Positions 51,638-60,202 of a stretch of DNA of 64,000 nucleotides are shown one piece after another. Source of the stretch: Cryobacterium aureum (GTDB lineage: Bacteria > Actinomycetota > Actinomycetes > Actinomycetales > Microbacteriaceae). The notes beneath the pieces are model-generated. The model did not search any database. It saw only the letters and a program-made list of their open reading frames with translations, and was not told where the DNA came from. A program made the position numbers and the translations under genes. The DNA lies in assembly GCF_002954245.1 (NCBI RefSeq), contig NZ_PPTG01000029.1, positions 248,001-312,000 on the forward strand, written 5' to 3'. Every line of letters begins with the position of its first letter. Within the stretch, counting starts at the first letter, position 1.

Positions 51638-54067
51638 TTATATCGTTGGCTTACCGGCCTGCACCAGTAGTGATCGGGTGATGCTCTCGATGCCGAAGTG
51701 CCTATTAACAGCGGCGGCTGTGGGAGCGGGGGCGGCGGCATCCGTTTTCGTGCCGGAGGAGTGCACGGTCTCGGGACGGGACTGCAGCAGCAACAGGTTC
51801 TGCCCATCGGGCAGGTCACGGTCGAGGGCCCACTCGATGTCCTGGGGGCATCTGAAGTGCTTCTCGGCCTTCTTGGCGATGGTCGCGATGGCGGTGATCT
51901 CGGTCTCGCTGATCGAAAGTACGGCGCGGCGCGCGGCCGAGACCTCGAGTTCGACCAGTGCCCTGTTGGCCGCATCGGGTACGAGCTCGGCGTGCTTGTC
52001 GCCGATCACCCGCTTAACCACCATGAGCATGATCTTGTCGACGGTGACGTTGTCGGGGGTGACGAGGCCGGAGACGACGAGTTCGCCGAGGCCGTAGGAG
52101 GCCTCCATGACGATCTTGGAGCGGTCGCCAGTGGTCGGATCCATGGTGATGGCGACGCCGGCGGCGCGGGCGTTGACCATCTTCTGCACGGCGACGGCCA
52201 TGGAGAGGCCCTCGTTCGGGATGTTGTTCCTGAGCCGATAGGTGATGGCGCGGGAGGTGAACAGTGACGCCCAGCAGCGACGGATGTGCTCGGTGACGTC
52301 GTCGATACCGTTCAGCCAGAGATAGGTGTCTTGCTGGCCGGCGAAGCTCGCGTCGGGCAGGTCTTCAGCCGTAGCAGAGGAGCGCACGGCCACCGGAACC
52401 GGCCCGCTGAACCTGGTTTGGAGCGCGTGGTACGCGGCAACGAAGTCGGCGCGCACGTCGGCGGGCACCGGGCGGCTTTCGATCTCGAACCGCAATTGGG
52501 CCGAGACCCGGTCGACCTCGGCCACGTCGTCGACGTCGAGGTTGGCCAGCAGCGCGTGAATGTCCTGCTCAATACCGGCGGCCGCGATGAAGGCGTCGTA
52601 GGAGGCCGTAGTGATGGCGAATCCGGGCGGCACCGGCATGCCGGCCTGGGTGAGGGCGACCAGCGAGGCGCATTTGCCGCCGAGCAGGTCGTGGCGGGGC
52701 GCATCCGTCCCATCAAAGAATTGAATGTACGGTGTGGTGGTCATGCCCGTTTCTCCCCAGGTAACGGGCACAGCGGTGGGCGCCCTAAACGACAGATTGT
52801 CTCCGAACACGATTCTTTCGGCGTCGATCAGGCGCAGTCCGGGGGCCGCCTTCAGGGTCTCTTCGACGACGATCTTGTCTTGCATCTTGGCGAGCATGTT
52901 GCCGAGGCAGTAGTGGATGCCGACGCCGAACGACAGGTGGTTGCGGGCGTTCACCCGGTTGATGTCAAAAATTTCAGGCTGTTCGAAGGTGCCAGGGTCG
53001 CGGTTGGCCGACCCCATCAGCAAGAGGATGTTCGACCCGGCGGGTATCTGCACGCCGCCGATCTCGGTGTCGACCAACGCCTTGCGTCGCCAGCCCACGA
53101 TGCTCGGGGAGAAGCGCAGCGTCTCGTCGATCGCGGCCGAGATACGGCTCGGGTCCTCGATGAGCTTCTGCCACTCGGCGGGATGGGCGAGCAGCTCGCG
53201 AATGGTGTTAGAGATGAGCGTGGTGGTGGTCTCGTGGCCGGCGAAGAGCAGGCTGTAACAGACCGAGGCGATCTCGTGGTCGGAGATCTCGGAGCCGGTG
53301 GACTGCGCCTGCACGAGGTCGAAGACGAGGTTGTCGCCGTTGTCGCCCTTCGCGAGCTGCTCGTGCGCGTTGGAGACGAGGCGCAGGCACTCGGTCCAGT
53401 AGTCAACGAGGTTGTGCGCGTGCGGAATCTGCTCGTCGTCGCTCAGGTCGCCCCAGGTCATCGCCGCGCGGGAATCGGACCACTTCTTGTAGGTCGAGAC
53501 CATCTCAGGCCCCACACCGAGCAAGCCAAGGATCGTGATCGTGGGGATGTCCACCGCGACGTCTTTCAAGAAGTCGCCTTGTCCGGTGGGGTGGGCCAGC
53601 ATCTGCTGCAGCAGGCGCGCGGTGTTCTCGCGAATGGTGGGTTCGAGGGCCTTGTAGCGACGGGGCGTGAATTCCTTCTGCACGATGGCGCGCATACGGG
53701 TGTGCTCAGGGGGAATGCGAGCGCTGAGGCCGGAGTAGGCGGTGAAGCCGCCGTCGTTCATGATTTTGGTGGCCGCGGCGCCGCGGGCCCGCACCGGGGC
53801 CTGGGCGTTCTCGCTGCTGAAGACCTTCCAGTTGTCGAAAATGGCCTTCACGTCGTCGTAGCGGGAAACGACGAAGTAGCCGATCTCGTCGTCAAACATG
53901 ACCGGTTCGTTGTCGCGCAGCGCGGTGTACGAGGGGAACGGATCGGTCATGGCGAACGGGGCATAACCGTGGTTCTTGGTGTTGGAACCGTGTTCCGGGG
54001 CGCCGTGGGCGACCGGGCATTGGCCGGTTGCGGCGGTCGGGTGGGCGGGTGCGGACTGAGCGGTCAC
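51638..54067 (-). CDS. Cytochrome P450 fused to a PEP/pyruvate-dikinase ATP-grasp domain
   Basis: 809 residues. Residues 1-441 are a soluble bacterial P450: I-helix oxygen motif AGHETTTT at 276-283, ETLR at 315-318 and haem loop FGVGIHYCLG with Cys387. Residues 442-809 are a PPDK/PEP-synthase N-terminal ATP-grasp domain: LLGGKCASLVALTQAGMPVP, VAVRSSATAEDLPDASFAGQ and LLLLQSRPET. At the joint the P450 tail VTWGETG continues directly into MTTTPYIQFF with no stop. The internal ATG at 52744 has GGGGAG nine bases upstream, so a separate second protein could also be made. The start is GTG 54067 after AAGGAG. Its partner is the phosphohistidine protein downstream. A recent loss of the stop between two formerly overlapping genes is plausible. 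Confidence 0.9.
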   Translation of the reverse strand: MTAQSAPAHPTAATGQCPVAHGAPEHGSNTKNHGYAPFAMTDPFPSYTALRDNEPVMFDDEIGYFVVSRYDDVKAIFDNWKVFSSENAQAPVRARGAAATKIMNDGGFTAYSGLSARIPPEHTRMRAIVQKEFTPRRYKALEPTIRENTARLLQQMLAHPTGQGDFLKDVAVDIPTITILGLLGVGPEMVSTYKKWSDSRAAMTWGDLSDDEQIPHAHNLVDYWTECLRLVSNAHEQLAKGDNGDNLVFDLVQAQSTGSEISDHEIASVCYSLLFAGHETTTTLISNTIRELLAHPAEWQKLIEDPSRISAAIDETLRFSPSIVGWRRKALVDTEIGGVQIPAGSNILLLMGSANRDPGTFEQPEIFDINRVNARNHLSFGVGIHYCLGNMLAKMQDKIVVEETLKAAPGLRLIDAERIVFGDNLSFRAPTAVPVTWGETGMTTTPYIQFFDGTDAPRHDLLGGKCASLVALTQAGMPVPPGFAITTASYDAFIAAAGIEQDIHALLANLDVDDVAEVDRVSAQLRFEIESRPVPADVRADFVAAYHALQTRFSGPVPVAVRSSATAEDLPDASFAGQQDTYLWLNGIDDVTEHIRRCWASLFTSRAITYRLRNNIPNEGLSMAVAVQKMVNARAAGVAITMDPTTGDRSKIVMEASYGLGELVVSGLVTPDNVTVDKIMLMVVKRVIGDKHAELVPDAANRALVELEVSAARRAVLSISETEITAIATIAKKAEKHFRCPQDIEWALDRDLPDGQNLLLLQSRPETVHSSGTKTDAAAPAPTAAAVNRHFGIESITRSLLVQAGKPTI

Positions 54068-54146
54068 GATGGCTCCTTGTTTGCTTTTCTCAACTTTGAG
54101 GTCGACGAGGTCTGTCTAAGGCGCGTGGGTAACGAAATACTCCGGA

Positions 54147-54162
54147 CCATCCCACTGGATGG
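54147..54162. promoter_or_regulatory. Candidate operator upstream of the P450-fusion gene
   Basis: CCATC and GATGG arms separated by six bases lie in the 103-bp gap between the regulator and the P450-fusion gene. The spot fits an IclR-type operator, but the evidence is symmetry alone. Confidence 0.3.
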
Positions 54163-54170
54163 AAGTGGCT

Positions 54171-54977
54171 TCACTGTTGGGTGGGTTTTTGCATGCTGGC
54201 CGGCACGCGCAGGGCGGCGGCCGGCAGGTGCGCGATTCCGGCCTGGATGCGCTGCGCGGTGCCCTGCAGCACGGGCAGGTAACGCTCCAGCTGGTGGGCG
54301 CGAGAGGTAGGCAGCACGATGCCGAGCGCTCCGAAAATTTGACCGGGAGATTGGAATACCGGCACCGCGAGCGAGCACGAGCCCTGCCGCACTTCTTCGG
54401 AGGCGAGCGCGAATCCGGATTCCTTGATCTTGGCGAGTTCCCGGCGCAACTCGGCTGGGTCGGTCTTGGTGAGCGGGGTGCGGCGCACGAGTTCACCGTC
54501 GAGCACGGCGTTCTGCACCCACTCCTCCTCGAAAGCGAGAATGGCGCGACCAACGGCGGTGGCGTGCAAGGGCAGGCGTCCGCCGACCCGGCCGGCCTGC
54601 GGCACGCGCCGGCTGCCGTAGACCCGGTCGATGTAGAGCACCTCGGCGCCATCACGAATGGCGAGGTGCACGGTCTCCTGGGTGAGCCCGAACAGGTCTT
54701 GCAGGTAGGGGCGGGCGACATCGCGCAGCTTGCGACCGGCATGCTGGCCTAGTTCCCACAGGCGCAGGCCAATCTGGTAGCGGCCCTGGGCATCCCGTTG
54801 CACGGCACCCCACGTCTCGAGTTCGCCGAGCAGGCGGTGAGCTGTGCTCTGCGGCAGCCCACTTTCCCGGCTGATCTCCGACAGCGAGCGAGCGGATGCA
54901 CTGTGCTCGAACGCCGCCAGGAGGCTCAGCACGCGGCTGGTCACCGACTGGCCGGGGGCGTTCGCGCGACCGGCCAT
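54171..54977 (-). CDS. IclR family transcriptional regulator of the P450 cluster
   Basis: 268-residue regulator. The N-terminal winged helix reads RVLSLLAAFEHSASARSLSE then ISRESGLPQSTAHRLLGELE. The C-terminal effector domain has LPLHATAVGRAILAFEEEW and the late LGIVLPTSRAHQLERYLPVL. The ATG at 54977 with GAGG upstream is preferred to a TTG at 54992. It lies directly before the P450-fusion gene on the same strand. IclR proteins commonly control aromatic-compound catabolism and respond to a pathway metabolite, which fits the cluster. Confidence 0.93.
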   Translation of the reverse strand: MAGRANAPGQSVTSRVLSLLAAFEHSASARSLSEISRESGLPQSTAHRLLGELETWGAVQRDAQGRYQIGLRLWELGQHAGRKLRDVARPYLQDLFGLTQETVHLAIRDGAEVLYIDRVYGSRRVPQAGRVGGRLPLHATAVGRAILAFEEEWVQNAVLDGELVRRTPLTKTDPAELRRELAKIKESGFALASEEVRQGSCSLAVPVFQSPGQIFGALGIVLPTSRAHQLERYLPVLQGTAQRIQAGIAHLPAAALRVPASMQKPTQQ

Positions 54978-55091
54978 GGTGCCTCGTTTCAAGTTTTTCG
55001 CGCGCCGTCATCGCGCTGGCAGGCTCACTCTAGCCAGCGGCGGCCCGGCGGCGCGAGGGTCGAAAGTCCCCCATTCGGGGCCCGGCCAGGG

Positions 55092-56372
55092 CTATGCGAG
55101 CGGGTAGGCGAGGGCGTTCTGACAGATGCCCAGCGTCACGCGGTCGCCGAGCCGGGGCAGGTCGGGCGCTGCAATGCGGGCGCGCACCGCCGTTTTCTCC
55201 GCGTCAGCGAGAGCGAAGCTGACCAGGGCATCGTGGCCGGCGTAGGCGATGGCCGTTACGACGGCATCCGTTGTTGGCTGGGCCGAACCTCGCGCGCCCA
55301 AGGTCAGCCATTCCGGGCGAAGCAGCACGCGCACGCTCGTTCCGTCGGCGGGAGTGGATGCTGCGCCCCGCTCGCCCAGTGGCGCACTCGACGACTGCTC
55401 GGGCCCTGGCTGCACGGGCACGGCCGGCGCTCCCATCCAGTCTGCAGCGACTGACCCCAGGGCACACTCCACCCGGCCGTTGCTCCACTGGCCGCCCTGT
55501 TCGACGGTGTCGCCGACGAATCCGGCGACCCACGGGTCTATCGGGCGTTCGTAGACATCCGCTGGAGTGCCGAACTGCAAAATCTCGCCGCCGCGCATGA
55601 CGGCTACGAAGTCGGCGAGGGACAGCGCCTCTTCCTGGTCGTGAGTCACGAGCAGGCTGGTGTTGTGCTGGCCACGCAGCAGGGCGGCGACCTCGGTGCG
55701 CAGCGCCGCCCGCAGCAGCGGGTCGAGGGCCGCGAACGGTTCGTCGAGCAGCATAAGGTCGGGCCGCGGGGCGAGAGCACGGGCCAGCGAAACGCGCTGC
55801 GCCTGGCCGCCAGAGAGCTGGGCGGGGGCGCGATCCACGAGTTCGGCCAGACCCACCAGAGTGGCGAGCTCTGTGATGCGGGCCGCGCGGCTGGTCTGGC
55901 GACCTCGGTCGGGGCTGATCGGGGCCGGGGTGAGAAGGGTCGAATGCAGCGAGGCCGGTCGCGTGCGGGCCGCTCGCCCGCGTCGCGTGAGACCGGCGAG
56001 CAGCCCCCCGGAAGTCTCGCCGGGTTCGCAGTACAGGTCGTCGCTCTGCCTGGTGCGCGGCAGCCCGAAGCCGATGTTCTCGCCCACTGTGAGGTGCGGA
56101 AACAGTGAGGCGTCCTGCGGGACCCAGCCCATTCCGCGTTTCTCCGGCGCGCGCTGCACCCCGGGGCCGGTGACGAGGCGTCCGCCGACGGTAATGGTGC
56201 CGGCGGTGACCGGCAACAAACCCGCGACCGCGCGCAGGAGTGTGGTCTTGCCGCATCCGCTCGGACCGAGAACGGCCACGAGCGAGCCGCGCGGTATGTG
56301 CAGGCTGACGTCGTCGAGCACCCGCGTGTCACCGTAGGCGACGCGGAGCCCCTCGATCGATACCCAGCCCAT
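55092..56372 (-). CDS. Iron(III) ABC transporter ATP-binding protein with an inserted linker
   Basis: ATPase of the FbpC/PotA group, 426 residues. It has Walker [18 protein letters not shown], a Q-loop in [13 protein letters not shown], the signature [15 protein letters not shown], Walker [14 protein letters not shown] and the switch His in [16 protein letters not shown]-type C-terminal domain follows. Between the Q-loop and the signature, about 50 extra residues rich in Arg, Thr and Pro (from [10 protein letters not shown] to RGRQTSRAA) lengthen the helical domain. The ATG at 56372 shares a base with the permease stop. The operon context with an iron box supports Fe(III) as substrate. Confidence 0.9.
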   Translation of the reverse strand: MGWVSIEGLRVAYGDTRVLDDVSLHIPRGSLVAVLGPSGCGKTTLLRAVAGLLPVTAGTITVGGRLVTGPGVQRAPEKRGMGWVPQDASLFPHLTVGENIGFGLPRTRQSDDLYCEPGETSGGLLAGLTRRGRAARTRPASLHSTLLTPAPISPDRGRQTSRAARITELATLVGLAELVDRAPAQLSGGQAQRVSLARALAPRPDLMLLDEPFAALDPLLRAALRTEVAALLRGQHNTSLLVTHDQEEALSLADFVAVMRGGEILQFGTPADVYERPIDPWVAGFVGDTVEQGGQWSNGRVECALGSVAADWMGAPAVPVQPGPEQSSSAPLGERGAASTPADGTSVRVLLRPEWLTLGARGSAQPTTDAVVTAIAYAGHDALVSFALADAEKTAVRARIAAPDLPRLGDRVTLGICQNALAYPLA

Positions 56373-57952
56373 CAGTTCTCCCTTGCCGTGCCGCGGATAC
56401 CGGAGAGCAGCACCGCGGGCACCATCGCCACGAGCACGAGCGCCGCCGCATAGGGCGCTGCAGCGCCGAACTCGAACAGGGCCGTGCGACTCCACAACTC
56501 GGTCGCGAGCGTAGACACGCCCGTCGGCCGCAGCAGCAGCGTCGCTGGCAATTCTTTCATGGCAGAGATGGCCACGAGCAGTGCGCCGATCGCGATGCCG
56601 GGCAGGGCGAGGCGCGCGGTGACCCGCCACCAGGTTTGAAAAGCTGAGAGGCCGAGCATGCGCGAGACGTCGCCGAGGCTCGCCGGCACCGCAGCGATGC
56701 CGCTGCGCATGCTGCCGATGGCACGCGGCATGAACAGTACGACGTAGGCGAAAACCAGCACGAGCGAGGTTTGGTAGAACATCGGAACCGCAGCGAGCGC
56801 GAAAAAGACCAGCGAGAGGCCCACGACAATTCCGGGCAGGGCGTGGCCGAGAAAGCCCACGGCCTCGATCACGGCGACCAGGCGCCCCTGATGGCGAGCG
56901 GCGAGCGCGGCGATCGGCAGCGCCACGAGCACGGCCACTATGGCGGCGGTGAGCGCGAGCCCCAGGGTCGCGCCAATCGCTTCGACCAGGCGAGGAACGT
57001 CGATGGCGCGCAGGGTTTCGGCTTCGAGCAGGCGGCTGAGCAGTCCGACTACCGGAACCACCACCCCGGCGATCGGCGCGGCGAGCAGCACTGCGGCATA
57101 GAGCGGGGCCATTTTTCCGGGGGCCCGCGCCGGCATCGTGCTACGACCGGGCACACTGGAGACCTGGCGGCGGCTGCGACGTTCGCCGGCCACAACAACG
57201 AGCGCGAGCACCACGAGCACCAGCGCGAGCAGCGCGGCCTGATTGCGGTCGAAACTCGCGCCGTAGGCGGCGTTGATTCCCCAGGTGAGCGTCTGAAACC
57301 GCAGCATTGAGACGAGTCCGAAGTCACTCAGCGAGTAGAGACAGACCAGGAGCGCCCCGGCGATCGCGGCCGGACGAATCTGCGGCCAGGTCGCGGCCGC
57401 AAAAGCACGCAGCGGCCCGCGACCGAGGGTGCGAGCCACCGATTCCAGATCAGCGGATGCCCCGCGCAGCGCTGCCGCAACCGGAAGCGTCACGTAGGGG
57501 GTGCAGACCATGGTCATGACGAACCAGCTCGCCCAGAAGCCATGGAGGTGCGGAAACCAGACCAGCCAACCGTAGGCAGCGAGGTAGCTCGGCACCGCGA
57601 GCGGCAGCGCCGAAACCAGCAGCAGCGTGCGCTGGAACGGCAGACGGATGCGCGTGAGAATCCAGGCGCAAATCGTGCCGAGCACGAGGCAGGACAGGGT
57701 GACGGCCGCGGCGAGCAGCGCGGTGTTGATCGTGAGCTGCAGCACCCGCGGCCGCACGAGGGTGTCGAGCAGTTCAGTCAGGCCAGCTTCGGTCGTACGC
57801 ACCACGAGGTAGACCAGGGGAATGGCGGCGGTCGCGGCGCACAGGGCGGCAAGCACGAGGAGCCAGGGTGGAGCACCGAAGCGGTATCGGGCAGGCGCGC
57901 GGAGCGGGGCTGGGGCATCCGTTTCGGGCGGCGGAAGGAGCAGTTCGGTCAT
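56372..57952 (-). CDS. Iron(III) ABC transporter permease (FbpB type, double domain)
   Basis: Fused two-domain permease of 526 residues with about twelve helices. Each half carries an EAA-like loop: LESVARTLGRGPLRAFAAAT in the first and VSRMLGLSAFQTWWRVTARL in the second. This internal duplication is characteristic of FbpB/SfuB ferric permeases. Its stop overlaps the ATPase start (TGATG). A 72-bp gap separates it from the binding-protein gene upstream, consistent with one operon. Confidence 0.92.
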   Translation of the reverse strand: MTELLLPPPETDAPAPLRAPARYRFGAPPWLLVLAALCAATAAIPLVYLVVRTTEAGLTELLDTLVRPRVLQLTINTALLAAAVTLSCLVLGTICAWILTRIRLPFQRTLLLVSALPLAVPSYLAAYGWLVWFPHLHGFWASWFVMTMVCTPYVTLPVAAALRGASADLESVARTLGRGPLRAFAAATWPQIRPAAIAGALLVCLYSLSDFGLVSMLRFQTLTWGINAAYGASFDRNQAALLALVLVVLALVVVAGERRSRRQVSSVPGRSTMPARAPGKMAPLYAAVLLAAPIAGVVVPVVGLLSRLLEAETLRAIDVPRLVEAIGATLGLALTAAIVAVLVALPIAALAARHQGRLVAVIEAVGFLGHALPGIVVGLSLVFFALAAVPMFYQTSLVLVFAYVVLFMPRAIGSMRSGIAAVPASLGDVSRMLGLSAFQTWWRVTARLALPGIAIGALLVAISAMKELPATLLLRPTGVSTLATELWSRTALFEFGAAAPYAAALVLVAMVPAVLLSGIRGTAREN

Positions 57953-58024
57953 GCGAAACTCGTAACGCCGGGTAGGGCGCGGCTGCCGACCTGAGCCTGC
58001 AACCGCACCTTCACTGCTTCAATA

Positions 58025-59062
58025 TTAGATCAGGCCGTGCTTGCCGAGCAGGGTCTGGGTGTCTTCGAGGGTGTCGAGGTCGGCGAGGTCGAGGTCGGGG
58101 TTGACGAGCGAGTCGAGCGCGGGCAAGCCGACCGGGGCATCGATGCCATCGATCAGCGGGTACTCGAAGGTTTCGTCGACGAAGTACTGCTGCGCCTCGG
58201 CGCCGACGAGGTAATCGATGAACTCGAGCGCATCGGCGTCCTCGGCGGCTCCGGCGAGCAGGCCGGCGCCGGTGACGTTCACAATGGATCCAGCATCGCC
58301 AGCCTCCGGGTAGGAGAGCTGGGCGCGCATGTTGGCCTCGCCGGTTTCGGCGGCTTGGGCGAACCAGTAGTAGTGGTTGATGAGCCCGGCCTCGATGACC
58401 CCGTCGTTGACGGCGGCGAGAATGGCGCGGTTGTTGTCGAAGATGACCGGGTTGTTGGCGGCAACGGCCTTGACCCACTCGTCGGCGGCCGCCTCGCCAT
58501 TCAGCACCCGGTAGGCGGTGACGAAGGCCTGAAAGCTTGCGTTGGTCGGGGCGATGCCGAACTTTCCGGACCAAGCCGGGTCGGTGAAGGCGTCAACGGA
58601 TGTTGGCACGTCGGCCGCACTCATCGCCTCGCTGTCATAGGTGATCACCCGGGCCCGGCCGGTGACGCCGACCCAGGTGTCGTCGGTCGAGGTGAATCCG
58701 GCGGGCGCCGCGTCGGTCGTCGCGGCGGGCAGCGTCGCGAACAGGTCAGCATTGGCGAGAGCGCCGAGCGCACCGGCGTCCTGCGCGAGAAAGACCTGGG
58801 CGGGTGTGGCATCGCCCTCTTCGAGCAGCAGTGCGCCGAGCTCGGCCGTGTTGCCGTAACGCACCTCGACGCTGATGCCGCTCTGTTCTTCGAACTGGTC
58901 GATGAGCGGCTGGATGAGCGCTTCGTCGCGACCCGAGTAGAGGGTGAAGGCGTTGTCGCTGGTTTCCGCTGGGGTTGACGGCTCGGCGGCCTGGGTGCAG
59001 CCGGCAAGGGCAAGGACAGAGGCACCGGCCAGGAGGGCGGCGACAGGGAACGGGATGCGCAT
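58025..59062 (-). CDS. Iron(III)-binding lipoprotein (FbpA type)
   Basis: Solute-binding lipoprotein of 345 residues. A signal peptide MRIPFPVAALLAGASVLALA leads to the lipobox LALAGC, so it is anchored outside the cell membrane. FTLYSGRDEALIQPLIDQF and ITYDSEAM are typical of ferric-binding proteins. The NHYYWF motif supplies the paired tyrosines that bind iron in FbpA. It is first in the binding protein-permease-ATPase order. An iron box lies 30 bases upstream, pointing to repression by a DtxR/IdeR regulator when iron is plentiful. Confidence 0.92.
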   Translation of the reverse strand: MRIPFPVAALLAGASVLALAGCTQAAEPSTPAETSDNAFTLYSGRDEALIQPLIDQFEEQSGISVEVRYGNTAELGALLLEEGDATPAQVFLAQDAGALGALANADLFATLPAATTDAAPAGFTSTDDTWVGVTGRARVITYDSEAMSAADVPTSVDAFTDPAWSGKFGIAPTNASFQAFVTAYRVLNGEAAADEWVKAVAANNPVIFDNNRAILAAVNDGVIEAGLINHYYWFAQAAETGEANMRAQLSYPEAGDAGSIVNVTGAGLLAGAAEDADALEFIDYLVGAEAQQYFVDETFEYPLIDGIDAPVGLPALDSLVNPDLDLADLDTLEDTQTLLGKHGLI

Positions 59063-59091
59063 GGGACTCCAGAGACGTGGCGAACGATTTC

Positions 59092-59110
59092 TAAGGTAAG
59101 GCTACGCTAA
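59092..59110. promoter_or_regulatory. DtxR/IdeR-like iron box
   Basis: TAAGGTAAGGCTACGCTAA matches 15 of 19 positions of the TTAGGTTAGGCTAACCTAA consensus. It lies 30 bases upstream of the ferric-binding lipoprotein gene, where a repressor would cover the promoter. Confidence 0.7.
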
Positions 59111-59298
59111 CTTTGGCGCCGGGGCGAATCGTGGGTCCGTTCGACAGAGGCAAGCCGCATGGCCTCGCTGGCCGCGACGCCCATCCTGTGGCGGAGAACG
59201 CGAGGGGAATAGCCCGCGTCAGCAGACCGTTGACCCCACTGAACGATGCGGTTCAGGCACTCGCTGCCTGTCTCGTCCGATACAAAGGAATGACAATT

Positions 59299-60108
59299 GT
59301 GGATCTAACCAACCGACACGGCATCATCACCGGAGCAGGGCAGGGAATAGGGCGGGCCCTGGCTGTCGAATTCGGATCGCGAGGCGCACATCTGCTCCTG
59401 GTCGGCCGAAAAGAGTCAACGCTTACCGCGACCGCCCAATTGGTCGAAGCGGCCGGCGGCACGGCCGAAATTTTGACGCAGGATCTCACCCTGCCCACGA
59501 GTGTTGACCGAGTTTTTGAGGCCGTCGAGTCGTGGCCCACCGTCGACCTACTCGTGAACAATGCCGGCAACGTTCGCGCCGGCCGGCTCGAACTGACCAG
59601 CGAGGCCGATATTCGATCGATGATCGATCTCAACCTCGTTGCCCCCGTGCTTTTGACCCGGGCTCTATTGCCTCGTCTTCGCGCCGGCGCCGACCGCGAC
59701 AGCATTATCTTGAACATATCCAGCGGAATCGCTCTCGTCGGCATGCCGTTCTATTCCGTATACGCCGCCACCAAGGCTGGCCTCGCTCGTTTCGGAGAAT
59801 CCCTGCGGCGCGAATTGACCGGATTGGGAGTGCACGTCGCGACCGTCTACCCGGGCGCGACGGATACGGACATGATGTCATCTCAGAACGCCGCCGCCTC
59901 ACCGGGCTGGGAGCGTCGATCCCTCGACGACGTCATCACCGATGTGCTGGCCGGGCTGGAGGCCGGCGACCACGAAATCAATACGGCCCCCGAAGGCCGA
60001 CGTGGCATGCAGGAGCTCAACATCTCAGACCCCATGGCCGTCGATGCCGCGATGGCGCCCGGGCTCGCAGATTTGGAATCCGCGGTTCGAGACCACCGCA
60101 GTATCTAG
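59299..60108 (+). CDS. SDR family oxidoreductase
   Basis: Short-chain dehydrogenase, about 269 residues. It has the cofactor loop GIITGAGQGIGRALAVEFGS, NNAG in LLVNNAGNVRAGRL, catalytic Ser in ILNISSGIALVG and Tyr-Lys in YSVYAATKAGLARF, followed by VYPGATDTDMM. GTG 59299 is chosen since AAAGGA lies nine bases before it; the ATG at 59290 touches that site and is less likely. The codons are less GC-biased than the neighbours (many ATT, TTG and GAA), which may hint at acquisition. The substrate is unknown. Confidence 0.88.
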   Translation: MDLTNRHGIITGAGQGIGRALAVEFGSRGAHLLLVGRKESTLTATAQLVEAAGGTAEILTQDLTLPTSVDRVFEAVESWPTVDLLVNNAGNVRAGRLELTSEADIRSMIDLNLVAPVLLTRALLPRLRAGADRDSIILNISSGIALVGMPFYSVYAATKAGLARFGESLRRELTGLGVHVATVYPGATDTDMMSSQNAAASPGWERRSLDDVITDVLAGLEAGDHEINTAPEGRRGMQELNISDPMAVDAAMAPGLADLESAVRDHRSI

Positions 60109-60202
60109 CAGTTCGTTCGGGCGGCATCCGCTATACCTTTGACCTATCTGCCCGAATCGTGTCGAGGCCGTCCACTCCCGTTCAGGAACCCCGTGCCCCC
60201 TT

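Noticed and set aside
59113-59298. Longer N-terminus for the SDR at 59299-60108
   Set aside because: The upstream codons give no family sequence, and the Rossmann motif starts about ten residues after the chosen start.
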